The notes: generated by a model from the sequence alone, not told the origin. A stretch of DNA of 43,548 nucleotides from Flavobacteriaceae bacterium (GCA_023258055.1 JALRAI010000003.1:1-43548), one strand, 5' to 3'; positions 1 to 9,862 are shown, numbered from the stretch's first letter. A program made the numbers and translations.

Positions 1-170
1 GTCTCGACCCGGTCGATCATCCCCACCACATGACTGACAAGGATTGCCATGACTTCGGGATCGCTCGACCGGGTCACGGTACGGATTCCGTCGTCAAGAT
101 TGTCGACCTCGCGTATGGGTCGGGGTAGATCAACTGACTCCGCTGCGTGTTGTGACCGCAATAATGATTT
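1..170 (-). CDS. Partial ORF running off the left edge; conserved-looking but unidentified protein fragment, probably foreign or chimeric
   Basis: Minus-strand frame open from a TAA at 173-171 to base 1; reads ...QHAAESVDLPRPIREVDNLDDGIRTVTRSSDPEVMAILVSHVVGMIDRVE. GC-rich codon usage unlike the rest of the window. No clear start codon. Confidence 0.4.
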
Positions 171-278
171 TTACTGGCGTTTACCTCAGCAGTCAAAAAC
201 GCAGTTCATCAAAAAAGCCAAAAACTTCTAAGGCCTGATTTGCGCTACAATTGTATAAATTTGTCTCAATAAAACCCT

Positions 279-1256
279 ATGCCCCTAATTAATCCACAAT
301 ATCATCCCAAAGGGTGGTTCAAAAATGGCCATTTTTCTACGATTTACTCGGCCAAAATAAGGCGTGGACCAATACTTGAATTTCAGCGGGATCGACTCAC
401 GCTCAGCGATGGAGATTTTTTAGATTTAGATTGGTCTCTTACCAAAACTGATGTTCACCAGGACAAAAAGTATGTGGTGATTTTGCTGCACGGCCTTGAG
501 GGTAACGCACAACGTTCTTATATGCGCGGTCAGGCGGCCACACTCTTGGCGCAAGGATTTGATGTTTGCGCCATGAACTTTCGCGGCTGTTCTGGAACCG
601 ATAATCTAAAACTGCAAAGTTACAATGCCGGGAAAACAGAGGATTTAGATGACGTGGTGACCCATATCGCTCAATTGAATCGATATAGCCGAATTTACGC
701 TGTGGGCTTTAGTCTGGGCGGTAGTCTTTTACTCAATTATCTCGGGAACAAAATAGGAGGCTACCGGCAAATTCACAAAGCCGCTGCCGTATCTACCCCA
801 CTAGATTTATCGGCCTCAATACAGCGACTCTCGCATTGGGATAATCGCGCTTATCAATGGGTGTTTTTATCGACCCTCAAAACTAAGTATCGCCAAAAAC
901 AGCGCGCCTACCCCTTGGATTTATCCTTAGATGCCCCCCGCGCCATGACCTCGCTAAAGGATTTTGACAATCTGTACACCGCACCCGTACACGGCTACTT
1001 CAACGCCGAAGATTATTATCAAAAAAATAGCCCGATTAACACCCTGGAGTCCGTGGAGCAGCAGGTACTGGTTCTCAATGCCTTAAACGATTCTTTTCTC
1101 TCAGAGTTCTGTCTGCCGACAAGTCTTGCGCAACGCTCAAAAAACATTTATCTTGAGACCCCAAAATACGGGGGCCATGTGGGCTTTTATAAACCCTCTG
1201 GACCTTATTATAACGAAACTAGAGTCAGCGAATTTTTTACAGCCCATGGGGCTTAA
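279..1256 (+). CDS. YheT-family alpha/beta hydrolase
   Basis: LLHGLEGNAQRSYMRG, NFRGCSG, AVGFSLGGSLLLNYLG nucleophile elbow, C-terminal GGHVGF. Confidence 0.85.
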   Translation: MPLINPQYHPKGWFKNGHFSTIYSAKIRRGPILEFQRDRLTLSDGDFLDLDWSLTKTDVHQDKKYVVILLHGLEGNAQRSYMRGQAATLLAQGFDVCAMNFRGCSGTDNLKLQSYNAGKTEDLDDVVTHIAQLNRYSRIYAVGFSLGGSLLLNYLGNKIGGYRQIHKAAAVSTPLDLSASIQRLSHWDNRAYQWVFLSTLKTKYRQKQRAYPLDLSLDAPRAMTSLKDFDNLYTAPVHGYFNAEDYYQKNSPINTLESVEQQVLVLNALNDSFLSEFCLPTSLAQRSKNIYLETPKYGGHVGFYKPSGPYYNETRVSEFFTAHGA

Positions 1257-1269
1257 TCCTAATCACGAT

Positions 1270-1770
1270 ATGAGAACTTATTTAATCGTCACCACCATAG
1301 CACTGATGCTGAGTAGCTGTGGAGAATCAAAAAAAGAAGAAAAAACAGCCCTTAAAATTGGACAAACGAGCACCCAAGTAGAGGCACCATCAGGGACCGC
1401 ATTAGCCCTGAGCGGAAACGACATGATGCAATTTGACAAAAATGAATTATTGGCCAAAGGGGGCGAAAAAATCACTTTGACTTTCCGTCATGTGGGTCAA
1501 TTAGACAAAAGAGTGATGGGGCATAATTTTGTGCTCCTAAAGCCTGGGACAGATATCACAGGGTTTGCCAACGAAGCAGCGAGTGCAGGCGAAGCTTCTG
1601 ACTGGATCCCCAATGATGGGGTTCAAGTCATTGCTCATACTAAAATGCTCGGCGGTGGTCAAACGGACGTCATTACTTTTGACGCCCCTGAGCCAGGCGT
1701 ATACGATTTCATCTGCAGTTTCCCTGGCCACTCAGCTATGATGCGCGGCACGCTCACGATTACTGAGTAA
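1270..1770 (+). CDS. Azurin-like blue copper lipoprotein
   Basis: Start set to internal ATG 1270 (MRTYLIVTTIALMLSSCGES lipoprotein signal). Copper ligand pattern MGHNF ... CSFPGHSAMM (Cys, His +5, Met +9) as in azurin. Confidence 0.88.
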   Translation: MRTYLIVTTIALMLSSCGESKKEEKTALKIGQTSTQVEAPSGTALALSGNDMMQFDKNELLAKGGEKITLTFRHVGQLDKRVMGHNFVLLKPGTDITGFANEAASAGEASDWIPNDGVQVIAHTKMLGGGQTDVITFDAPEPGVYDFICSFPGHSAMMRGTLTITE

Positions 1771-1791
1771 AAAGCACAGGTCCATACCATT

Positions 1792-1820
1792 AAAAAACCC
1801 GCCAATAGGCGGGTTTTTTA
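1792..1820. terminator. Bidirectional intrinsic terminator between convergent azurin and gluconate-DH subunit 3-like genes
   Basis: aaaaaaCCCGCCaataGGCGGGtttttt: perfect 6-bp GC stem, 4-nt loop, A-run and T-run on either side. Confidence 0.9.
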
Positions 1821-1844
1821 ATTCCGGACAAGAAACCTTCTGTC

Positions 1845-2537
1845 CTATAATGACATAACTTTTCCGTTACCCGCCTCAGAGGTGGGCAAGCATCCTTGGT
1901 ATACCCCAGGAACTGGATCATACCATAAAAAGTTTTCTCCTATCTCCTGAGTTTGGGTCCAGGTCCAAATAGTCATACTGCGCACTTCGTGAATCAAACC
2001 GTTGGCCATAGCGTCACTCGACACAGTAGCTTCTGGATTGCTTTCAAGGTCTTCTAGATAGGCCCAAACTTCAGTACTCCAGGCTTCACTTTGGGCCTTG
2101 TCTGCCTTCAAGTAATGAGCCAAAACGGCATCATAAGTCTGTGAGGAAGCGCCTTCTAAGTCTGTTTGATGATCGCGTTGCATGACCTCTGCCAAGGCCG
2201 CAAATCCCTTAAGGATGTGCTCTTGTCTTCGGGTTTTAGAGTAAGGGGTAAAGGCATCCTCTAATGCCGGCACTTGCTCGGCAGTAGGCAGAACCTTGCC
2301 CCAATAAAGATCGATAAATTCATGCACACCAACATCCACCGCGCCGGGTACTTCAAAATCTGTTGGGATGATCAACCCTACCATTTCCTTCAAGGCTTTT
2401 GCCTGTGAAGCGGTCAAAAAGCTCGGCCCACTCACCTGTCCTGAGCCACAACTCTGCAAAAGGCTAATGATTGTTGGGGTAGCGACTAAGGCGCCCCCAC
2501 CTAAACCTAAGTTCTTTAAAGCTTGTCTTCTATTCAT
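1845..2537 (-). CDS. Gluconate 2-dehydrogenase subunit 3-like protein, Tat-exported
   Basis: N-terminus MNRRQALKNLGLGGGALVATPTIISLLQSCGSG: twin-arginine signal with possible lipobox (LQSC). Overlaps the GMC oxidoreductase start by 1 nt. Confidence 0.8.
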   Translation of the reverse strand: MNRRQALKNLGLGGGALVATPTIISLLQSCGSGQVSGPSFLTASQAKALKEMVGLIIPTDFEVPGAVDVGVHEFIDLYWGKVLPTAEQVPALEDAFTPYSKTRRQEHILKGFAALAEVMQRDHQTDLEGASSQTYDAVLAHYLKADKAQSEAWSTEVWAYLEDLESNPEATVSSDAMANGLIHEVRSMTIWTWTQTQEIGENFLWYDPVPGVYQGCLPTSEAGNGKVMSL

Positions 2538-4234
2538 CAGGATTGCATTTTAAGTTGTTCTACGGCATGATTTGCTGCTCGAGCAGTAAATGCCATATAA
2601 GTCAGTGAAGGGTTCACACAGCTCGCGCTGGTCATGAACGATCCATCGGTACAATACACATTAGGGACCGCATGGATTTGATTGTTTTCGTTCAGTACGG
2701 AGGTCTTTGGGTCTCTACCCATACGGGCCGTCCCCATCTCGTGAATTCCGAGACCAGGCGCTCCTGGGTCATCCCATGGGCGGATATTTTTGTAGCCGGC
2801 CATTTCGAGCATCTCCATAGCCTGTTGCACCATATCTTTGCGCATTTCCCACTCATTCTCTTTCCACTCTACATCAAAAGTAACGGTAGGTAGGCCCCAC
2901 TGGTCTTTATTGTCGTAATCCAATACCATTTTATTTTCATGGTACGGCAAACACTCACCAAAGCCCATCAGGGTCATGCTCCATTTTCCTGGGCGACTCA
3001 CTAGATCTTTTAGGTCCTTTCCGTAACCAATCTCGGCAATTTGGTCGCCGTAGTTGCCTCTTGAAGCACCACCTTGATAGCCATAACCGCGCAAGAAATT
3101 AGGCTGGTCTGTTTTCCCGCCGATATTTCTAAAACGAGGAATATAAATTCCGTTAGGACGACGGCCTTTGTAGTATTGATCCTCGAAGCCTTCAACCTCA
3201 GCAAATGCCCCCGCCTTAAAGTGGTGGTCCATAATGTTGTGTCCTAATTCGCCACAATCATTACCCATTCCATTAGGGAACCGCTCACTCTTAGATTGTA
3301 GTAAGATACTCGCCGTGGCTATAGCCGAAGCGCATAAGAAAATAACTTTGGCGTTAAAAACTAGCTTTTCACCAGTCTCCGTATCGATTACTTTGACCCC
3401 TGTAGCACGTTGTGTTTCTGGATCATATATAACTTCATGAACGATTGAGTTTGGACGCAGGGTCATGTTTCCGGTACGCTCTGCTGCGGGCAATGTCGAA
3501 GAAACACTGCTGAAATAGCCCCCAAAAGGACAGCCGCGAATACAGCGGTTGCGATAAACACAATTTGAACGGCCTTCATGAGCTTTATCTCCAGTGAGGT
3601 GGGCCGCTCTTCCGATTGTCAACACTCGACCATCATCATAGTTGTCAGCAATTTTTTCTCTCAAATCACGCTCGGCACAGTTGAGCTCCATCGGCGGGGA
3701 GAAAACACCATCAGGCAAAACCTCTAATCCTAAGGCCTCGCCCGTGACTCCGATAAACTCTTCAACCTTGTCGTACCATGGGGCAATGTCCGCATAGCGC
3801 ACTGGCCAATCCACGGCGATGCCTTCTCTTTTATTGGCTTCGAAATCAATATCACTCAAACGATACGACTGTCGGCCCCACATTATAGAGCGTCCTCCCA
3901 CGTGATAACCACGAATCCAATCAAAGCGCTTTACTTCATTGTAGGGGTGAATGATATCATCCACAAACCAATGGGCCGCAGAGTCATGAGTGGTGTACCC
4001 TGTTCGATTTTGTTTGACTTGACGCTCCTGTTGGGCCACAGTGCGGCGTCCTTTGAATTCCATATCCCATGGATCTTTGTTTGCGGTGGGGTAGTCTTCA
4101 ATGTGCTTTACCATGCGCCCACGCTCCAAAACGAGTGTCTTTAGGCCATTTTCGCAAAGCTCTTTAGCAGCCCATCCGCCACTGATTCCTGAACCCACGA
4201 CGATTGCGTCGAATTGTTCGTTCGGTTTTGCCAT
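2537..4234 (-). CDS. GMC-family oxidoreductase (gluconate / glucoside-3-dehydrogenase-like large subunit)
   Basis: N-terminal FAD fold DAIVVGSGISGGWAAKELCENG; Cys-rich CVYRNRCIRGCPFGG; C-terminal GTARMGRDPKTSVLN...VYCTDGSFMTSASCVNPSLT. Confidence 0.88.
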   Translation of the reverse strand: MAKPNEQFDAIVVGSGISGGWAAKELCENGLKTLVLERGRMVKHIEDYPTANKDPWDMEFKGRRTVAQQERQVKQNRTGYTTHDSAAHWFVDDIIHPYNEVKRFDWIRGYHVGGRSIMWGRQSYRLSDIDFEANKREGIAVDWPVRYADIAPWYDKVEEFIGVTGEALGLEVLPDGVFSPPMELNCAERDLREKIADNYDDGRVLTIGRAAHLTGDKAHEGRSNCVYRNRCIRGCPFGGYFSSVSSTLPAAERTGNMTLRPNSIVHEVIYDPETQRATGVKVIDTETGEKLVFNAKVIFLCASAIATASILLQSKSERFPNGMGNDCGELGHNIMDHHFKAGAFAEVEGFEDQYYKGRRPNGIYIPRFRNIGGKTDQPNFLRGYGYQGGASRGNYGDQIAEIGYGKDLKDLVSRPGKWSMTLMGFGECLPYHENKMVLDYDNKDQWGLPTVTFDVEWKENEWEMRKDMVQQAMEMLEMAGYKNIRPWDDPGAPGLGIHEMGTARMGRDPKTSVLNENNQIHAVPNVYCTDGSFMTSASCVNPSLTYMAFTARAANHAVEQLKMQS

Positions 4235-4365
4235 ATTTTAGATTGTTTAATTATTTGGTCTTGTTGTGCTTTAGTCGTAAAGTATTTAAAAAGCAAGAGT
4301 CCTAATTTCCTCTTTTTTTATCGATTAACCAAGCTCTGTGCCTAGAATGATGTCTCATTTAAGAA

Positions 4366-4379
4366 CGAAAACGATTTCG
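4366..4379. promoter_or_regulatory. Candidate LacI-type operator in the divergent GMC / isomerase intergenic region
   Basis: CGAAAACGATTTCG, near-perfect inverted repeat with central CG, in the 246-bp divergent intergenic space. Confidence 0.35.
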
Positions 4380-4480
4380 ATTGGAAAAAAAGAACTCCAA
4401 CTCTCGATTAAATATAACTCAGCGAAAAATCGTTTATCTTAGGAGACCATTTATACAAACGACCAATTAAACTCACGATC

Positions 4481-5440
4481 ATGACTGTAAAAAAACTATT
4501 AGCAATCAGCGCGACTTTTGCCTTGATGAGCTGTCAAAACAATATGAAAAAATCTGAAGAGACCACGACGGAGGCCCCAAAACAAAATTTTGAGATATCC
4601 CTAGCCCAATGGTCCATCCATAATCAAATCTGGGACGGCAGTATCGACCCCATGGATTTCGCCTCCGTGGCCAAAGATTTAGGCTACACCGGTTTGGAAT
4701 ACGTCAATCATCTATACGTCGGAGATATGGTGAATTATCCCATGAAAGAGCAAGGGCTCGATGCCGTATTAGCAGAATTAAAGCGCCGCAGCGATTCACT
4801 AGGCATGAAAAACGTACTGATCATGGTGGATGGCGAAGGCGATCTGTCTTTAGACGATGAGGCCGTTACCGCACAGGCTGTAGATAACCACAAAAAATGG
4901 GTCGATGCCGCTGCATTTTTAGGCTGTCATGCCATACGTGTGAATCTTTTTGGCGCTTCTGACCCAGAGGCTTGGGTCGCTAACTCTGTGCGCTCACTCA
5001 AAGCCCTGAGCACTTACGCCGCCGATAAAAATATCGCGGTTTTAGTCGAAAATCACGGGGGACATTCTAGTGATGCTAAACTGCTGATCCGTGTTATGGA
5101 AGGTGTAGGCATGGATAATTGCGGCACCTTAGTGGACTTTGGTAATTTCTGCTTGCGCCGTGAAAACGATGAGCGATGGGGGGCCCCTTGTGTGGAAGAA
5201 TACGATCGTTACCAAGGGATAGAAGAACTTATGGCCTATGCCCATGGGGTGTCGGCTAAGTCTTATGCTTTTGATGCAGAAGGCAACGAAACCACTATGG
5301 ACTTTCCAAGAATTCTTAACATCGTAAGAGATTCAGGTTTTTCAGGCTTTATCGGTGTAGAATTTGAAGGGCCGGACGCCGATCCACTGCCCGGTATGGC
5401 CGCGACAAAATCACTGATTGAAACTGTACTGATAAACTAA
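4481..5440 (+). CDS. Sugar phosphate isomerase/epimerase-like TIM-barrel lipoprotein
   Basis: MTVKKLLAISATFALMSCQ lipoprotein signal; AP-endonuclease-2-type barrel motifs (LGYTGLEYVNH, VLVENHGGHSSD, LVDFGNF, GFIGVEFEG). Confidence 0.8.
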   Translation: MTVKKLLAISATFALMSCQNNMKKSEETTTEAPKQNFEISLAQWSIHNQIWDGSIDPMDFASVAKDLGYTGLEYVNHLYVGDMVNYPMKEQGLDAVLAELKRRSDSLGMKNVLIMVDGEGDLSLDDEAVTAQAVDNHKKWVDAAAFLGCHAIRVNLFGASDPEAWVANSVRSLKALSTYAADKNIAVLVENHGGHSSDAKLLIRVMEGVGMDNCGTLVDFGNFCLRRENDERWGAPCVEEYDRYQGIEELMAYAHGVSAKSYAFDAEGNETTMDFPRILNIVRDSGFSGFIGVEFEGPDADPLPGMAATKSLIETVLIN

Positions 5441-5499
5441 TCACATAAAGCCAGAGGACCAAAGCCGCTTTTATAAAACAACACTAACGCATTACAACC

Positions 5500-6732
5500 A
5501 TGAAGACCACAACTCGATTTCAACTTTCCTTTATGATGTTCCTCGAATTTTTTATTTGGGGCGGATGGTTTGTCACAATGGGAACATTTTTAGGCAATAA
5601 TCTCGGGGCCAGCGGTGCAGAAACCGCCATGGCCTACTCAACCCAGTCTTGGGGGGCCATTATCGCGCCGTTTATCATCGGCCTGATTGCGGATCGATTT
5701 TTTAACGCTGAGCGCATCCTAGGAGTCCTCCATTTAATTGGGGCCTACTTGATGTATCAAATGTATCAATCCACTGATTTTGGGAGCTTTTATCCCTATG
5801 TCTTGGGTTATATGATTGGTTATATGCCGACCCTAGCGCTAGTTAACTCGGTTTCCTTCAACCAAATGAAAGACCCTGCAAAGGATTTTTCACTGATTCG
5901 CGTTTGGGGAACCATCGGTTGGATTGCCGCAGGACTGGCTATAAGCTATATCTTTCACTGGGATCCCAATCCAGAAGTCGCGGGAGATAAAGGCCTTTTG
6001 CAAAACACATTTTTAATGGTCGCCATCGCTTCAGCGGTTTTAGGGGTCTTTAGTTTTACCCTGCCCAAAACCCCGCCTAAAGCAGACGACGGATCAAAAA
6101 TTACAGTACGTGATATTTTAGGACTCGAAGCGCTGAAACTGCTTAAAGACCGCAACTTCTTAGTCTTCTTTTTATCCTCTGTACTGATTTGTGTGCCCTT
6201 AGCCTTTTATTACCAGCACGCCAACCAATTTCTCTCTGAGATTGGTGTAGAAAATGCCACCGGAAAAATGACCATTGGACAGATCTCTGAGGTTCTCTTT
6301 ATGCTTTTATTGCCTTATTTCTTCAAAAAGTTTGGCTTTAAAATGACCATACTTGTAGGGATGCTCGCCTGGACGGTTCGCTACCTGTTGTTTGCTTATG
6401 GCAATGCAGGAGAAGGGGTGTTTATGTTGCTTATCGGTATTGCCCTGCACGGTATTTGTTATGACTTCTTTTTTGTGTCTGGTCAGATTTACACCGACAG
6501 CAAAGCTGGTGAAAAAGTCAAAAGTGCCGCTCAAGGGCTCATCACCTTGGCAACTTATGGCGTGGGAATGCTCGGCGGTTTTTACATCGCTGGATTAATT
6601 ACCGATGCTAATGTCACCGCAGAAGGTCACGATTGGGCCTCAGTATGGCAAATGCCAGCATTATTTGCCGTTGTTGTTTTCGTGCTTTTTGCTGTGCTCT
6701 TTAAAAATGAAACCATAGAATACAAGGAATAA
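5500..6732 (+). CDS. MFS permease, nucleoside:H+ symporter-like
   Basis: 12-TM hydrophobic profile; SFMMFLEFFIWGGWFVTMGTFL, RVWGTIGWIAAG, GICYDFFFVSGQIYTD typical of the Nuc_H_symport family. Confidence 0.82.
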   Translation: MKTTTRFQLSFMMFLEFFIWGGWFVTMGTFLGNNLGASGAETAMAYSTQSWGAIIAPFIIGLIADRFFNAERILGVLHLIGAYLMYQMYQSTDFGSFYPYVLGYMIGYMPTLALVNSVSFNQMKDPAKDFSLIRVWGTIGWIAAGLAISYIFHWDPNPEVAGDKGLLQNTFLMVAIASAVLGVFSFTLPKTPPKADDGSKITVRDILGLEALKLLKDRNFLVFFLSSVLICVPLAFYYQHANQFLSEIGVENATGKMTIGQISEVLFMLLLPYFFKKFGFKMTILVGMLAWTVRYLLFAYGNAGEGVFMLLIGIALHGICYDFFFVSGQIYTDSKAGEKVKSAAQGLITLATYGVGMLGGFYIAGLITDANVTAEGHDWASVWQMPALFAVVVFVLFAVLFKNETIEYKE

Positions 6733-6765
6733 TCAACCTAAAAAATTGCTTAAAAAGAAATAATT

Positions 6766-7899
6766 ATGAGTCGAAAAATTAGATGGGGCGTCCTAGGCGG
6801 CGGCGGAGATTCTCTAATCGGTGTGCTGCACCGTGTGGCCGCTTCGATGTACGACGCCTATGCGCTAACAGGCGCCGTGTTTAATCCAGATTACGAGCAA
6901 AATAAAGCTTTTGCTCAGGAAATCGGGATTCCACTAGAGCGCATTTACCCTGATTTTGATGCCATGGTCGAGGCCGAGTTGGCTTTGCCAGAGGAAGAGC
7001 GCATTCAAGTTTTTTCAGTACTCACCCCAAACTTTCTGCATTTTCCAATGGCCAAAAAGCTCATGGAAAACGGCTTTCACGTGATTTGTGAAAAACCCAT
7101 GACCATGAGTCATGCAGAGGCTTTGGTTTTAGAACAAATTCAAAAAGATAAGGGGGTGCTTTTTGCGCTAACCCATACCTACACAGGCTATCCGATGATT
7201 CGCCAAATGAAAGCCATGATTAAACAAGGGGCTATCGGAGCAATACAAAAAGTGGACGCCCAATACTATCAAGGCTGGATCAACCCGATTATTCACGATC
7301 CAAAGCAGCGCTCTTCGACTTGGCGTCTGGATCCTTCAAAATCAGGGATCAGTTGCTGCATGGGCGATATAGGAGTGCATGCATATCAAATGCTTGAGTA
7401 TGTGACCGGTCAAAAGATTGAGTCGGTTTTGGCCGACCTCAACCATCTTTACGATGATAATCAAATGGACATCGATGGCACGGTATTATTGCGCCTAGGC
7501 AAACATGTTAAAGGAGTATTACGCGCGAGTCAAATCGCCACAGCAGAGGAAAACAACTTTAGTTTGGCCATTTATGGACGCGAAGGCGCCTTAAAATGGG
7601 AGCAAGAAAATCCTAACTATTTAACCCTTCTCAAAGATGGGCAACCCGCTCAAATCCTCAAACCAGGACATAGCTACAACAGTGACTTTTCTTTGGCGGG
7701 CACCAAATTGCCGCCGGGACATCCAGAGGGTATTTTTGATGCTATGGGCAATATCTACAGAGGTATGGCCAAAGCCGTACGAGGAGAATCATTTACCGAT
7801 GGAGAATTCCCTTCCATGGAAGATGGAGTGCGTGGCATGAAGTTTATCGAAACGGCCGTGGTGTCCCATGCTGAAGGAAATGTTTGGAAAACCCTATAG
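6766..7899 (+). CDS. Gfo/Idh/MocA-family oxidoreductase
   Basis: N-terminal RWGVLGGGGDSLIG; HVICEKPMTMSHAEA (EKP motif); long C-terminal domain. Confidence 0.88.
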   Translation: MSRKIRWGVLGGGGDSLIGVLHRVAASMYDAYALTGAVFNPDYEQNKAFAQEIGIPLERIYPDFDAMVEAELALPEEERIQVFSVLTPNFLHFPMAKKLMENGFHVICEKPMTMSHAEALVLEQIQKDKGVLFALTHTYTGYPMIRQMKAMIKQGAIGAIQKVDAQYYQGWINPIIHDPKQRSSTWRLDPSKSGISCCMGDIGVHAYQMLEYVTGQKIESVLADLNHLYDDNQMDIDGTVLLRLGKHVKGVLRASQIATAEENNFSLAIYGREGALKWEQENPNYLTLLKDGQPAQILKPGHSYNSDFSLAGTKLPPGHPEGIFDAMGNIYRGMAKAVRGESFTDGEFPSMEDGVRGMKFIETAVVSHAEGNVWKTL

Positions 7900-7926
7900 A
7901 TTCAGAAAACGCTTTAAATAAAAATC

Positions 7927-8979
7927 ATGAAAACGATCAAAGGACCTGCAGTATTTTTAGCCCAATTTATGGACGATAAAGCGCCCTTTAACAGCCTAGA
8001 TGGCTTGTGTCAATGGGCGGCAGACCTCGGATATAAAGGCATACAAATTCCCACATGGGAATCCAGACTCATCGATTTAACTCTTGCCGGTCAAAGCAAA
8101 GATTACTGTGATGAATTGCAGGGTAAAATCCGTTCCTATGGACTGGAAATTACTGAACTTTCGACTCACCTGCAAGGGCAACTTGTGGCGGTGCATCCGG
8201 CTTATGACCTCATGTTTGACAACTTTGCTCCGGACGATTGTAAAAACAATCCGAAAAAGCGCACCGAGTGGGCCCGAGCGCAGCTCATCTCTGCTGCCAA
8301 GGCTAGTGGTCATTTGGGTTTAAAGGCCCATGCCACCTTTAGCGGGGCTTTGCTTTGGCACACCTGGCATCCCTGGCCACAGCGCCCTGATGGCCTTGTT
8401 GAACTGGGCTTTGCAGAGCTGGCCAAACGTTGGTTGCCGCTTTTGAATGAGTTTGAAAACAACGGTGTGGCGGTTTGCTATGAAATTCATCCAGGAGAAG
8501 ACCTCCACGACGGAGTAACCTTTGAGCGTTTTTTGGAGGCTACAGGTAACCACAAGGCCGTTAATATTCTCTATGATCCCAGTCATTTTGTTTTGCAACA
8601 GCTCGATTATCTGGCTTATATAGATCATTATCACGAATTCATCAAGGCTTTTCACGTAAAGGATAGTGAGTTTAAACCCGACGGCAAGCGCGGTGCCTTT
8701 GGCGGTTATGGGGATTGGAAAGATCGAGCGGGCCGCTATCGCTCACTCGGCGACGGACAAATCGATTACAAGTCTGTGTTTAGTAAACTCACCGAATACG
8801 GCTGTGATGTATGGGCCGTTATGGAATGGGAATGTGTGATTAAAAGTCCAGAGCAAGGCGCTCGGGAAGGGGCTAAATTCATTCAAGACCGCATTATAGA
8901 GGTGACCCATAAGCGATTTGATGATTTTGCTGGGTCAGAAATTGACCAAGAACACCTCAAAAAGATATTGGGCCTTTAA
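7927..8979 (+). CDS. Sugar phosphate isomerase/epimerase (TIM barrel), cytosolic
   Basis: LGYKGIQIPTWESR, VCYEIHPGEDLHDG, LYDPSHFVLQQLDY, AFHVKDSEF motifs; no signal peptide. Confidence 0.83.
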   Translation: MKTIKGPAVFLAQFMDDKAPFNSLDGLCQWAADLGYKGIQIPTWESRLIDLTLAGQSKDYCDELQGKIRSYGLEITELSTHLQGQLVAVHPAYDLMFDNFAPDDCKNNPKKRTEWARAQLISAAKASGHLGLKAHATFSGALLWHTWHPWPQRPDGLVELGFAELAKRWLPLLNEFENNGVAVCYEIHPGEDLHDGVTFERFLEATGNHKAVNILYDPSHFVLQQLDYLAYIDHYHEFIKAFHVKDSEFKPDGKRGAFGGYGDWKDRAGRYRSLGDGQIDYKSVFSKLTEYGCDVWAVMEWECVIKSPEQGAREGAKFIQDRIIEVTHKRFDDFAGSEIDQEHLKKILGL

Positions 8980-9052
8980 TTGAAAAAGTAGAGGGTCGTC
9001 CAAAGCGATAGAGCCTCTGCACAAGAAAAAAATAACATTAATTACGACCAAA

Positions 9053-9844
9053 ATGACCAAATTAAACTACACGATCATCGGCCTACTCGCCTTAGTGGCG
9101 GCCTGTGGCCAAGGACCCCAGCAGTCAGAAGCTACAGAAGGACCAGCTGCAGCTGTAGAACCGACAGCCCCAGAAGAAACAGAAGTTTGGACCCCAGTGC
9201 CCAATAAGGTGGACCCTTTTGGTCAAAACGGTGCGCCAAGTGACGCCATAGTGTTATTTAATGGGCAGAATTTAGATCAGTGGATCTCTGCTGTAGATAG
9301 TACTGCCGCTCAATGGACCATTAACCCCGACGGCAGCATGACCGTAGCCAACGGCACTGGTGATATTCAAACCAAAGAAAATTTTGGCAGTGTACAACTC
9401 CATGTGGAATGGCGCAGCAGCCCTGAAAATACCGCAAGTGGTCAGGCCAAAAGTAACAGCGGGGTATACCTGCAGAACCGCTACGAAGTTCAAGTCCTGG
9501 ACAATAATGACAACCCAACCTATGTCAATGGAATGGTGGGCTCTTTGTACAAACAATCCCCGCCACTTGTTATGGCCTCTGTTACTACGGGGTCTTGGAA
9601 CAGCTACGACATCATTTATCACGCTCCCGAGTTTGATGATCAAGGCGCCATGAGTCGAGCTCCCAAAATTACTGTATTGCACAATGGGGTGTTGATTCAA
9701 GATGGTTTTGACCTGCAAGGGACTACAGAATATATCGGCTGGCCTAAGGTTAGCCCGCATGGCCCAGGACCGATAAAACTTCAAGACCACAACGACCACA
9801 GTGGGGTTTCGTACAGAAATATTTGGGTGCGCCCCTTAAACTGA
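9053..9844 (+). CDS. DUF1080 / 3-keto-disaccharide hydrolase-family lipoprotein (copy 1)
   Basis: Lipoprotein signal ...LALVAACGQ; IVLFNGQNLDQWISA, SNSGVYLQNRYEVQVLD, GPIKLQDHNDHSGVSYRNIWVRPL. Confidence 0.87.
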   Translation: MTKLNYTIIGLLALVAACGQGPQQSEATEGPAAAVEPTAPEETEVWTPVPNKVDPFGQNGAPSDAIVLFNGQNLDQWISAVDSTAAQWTINPDGSMTVANGTGDIQTKENFGSVQLHVEWRSSPENTASGQAKSNSGVYLQNRYEVQVLDNNDNPTYVNGMVGSLYKQSPPLVMASVTTGSWNSYDIIYHAPEFDDQGAMSRAPKITVLHNGVLIQDGFDLQGTTEYIGWPKVSPHGPGPIKLQDHNDHSGVSYRNIWVRPLN

Positions 9845-9862
9845 TTCAACTAAATCATCTTT

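Noticed and set aside
49-231. Plus-strand 60-aa ORF at left edge
   Set aside because: Crosses the composition break and is antisense to the more protein-like minus frame.
1126-1269. N-terminal extension of the azurin ORF
   Set aside because: Overlaps the YheT-family gene; a clear lipoprotein signal starts at 1270.
9272-9799. 175-aa minus ORF in DUF1080 copy 1
   Set aside because: Antisense shadow of a well-supported lipoprotein gene.
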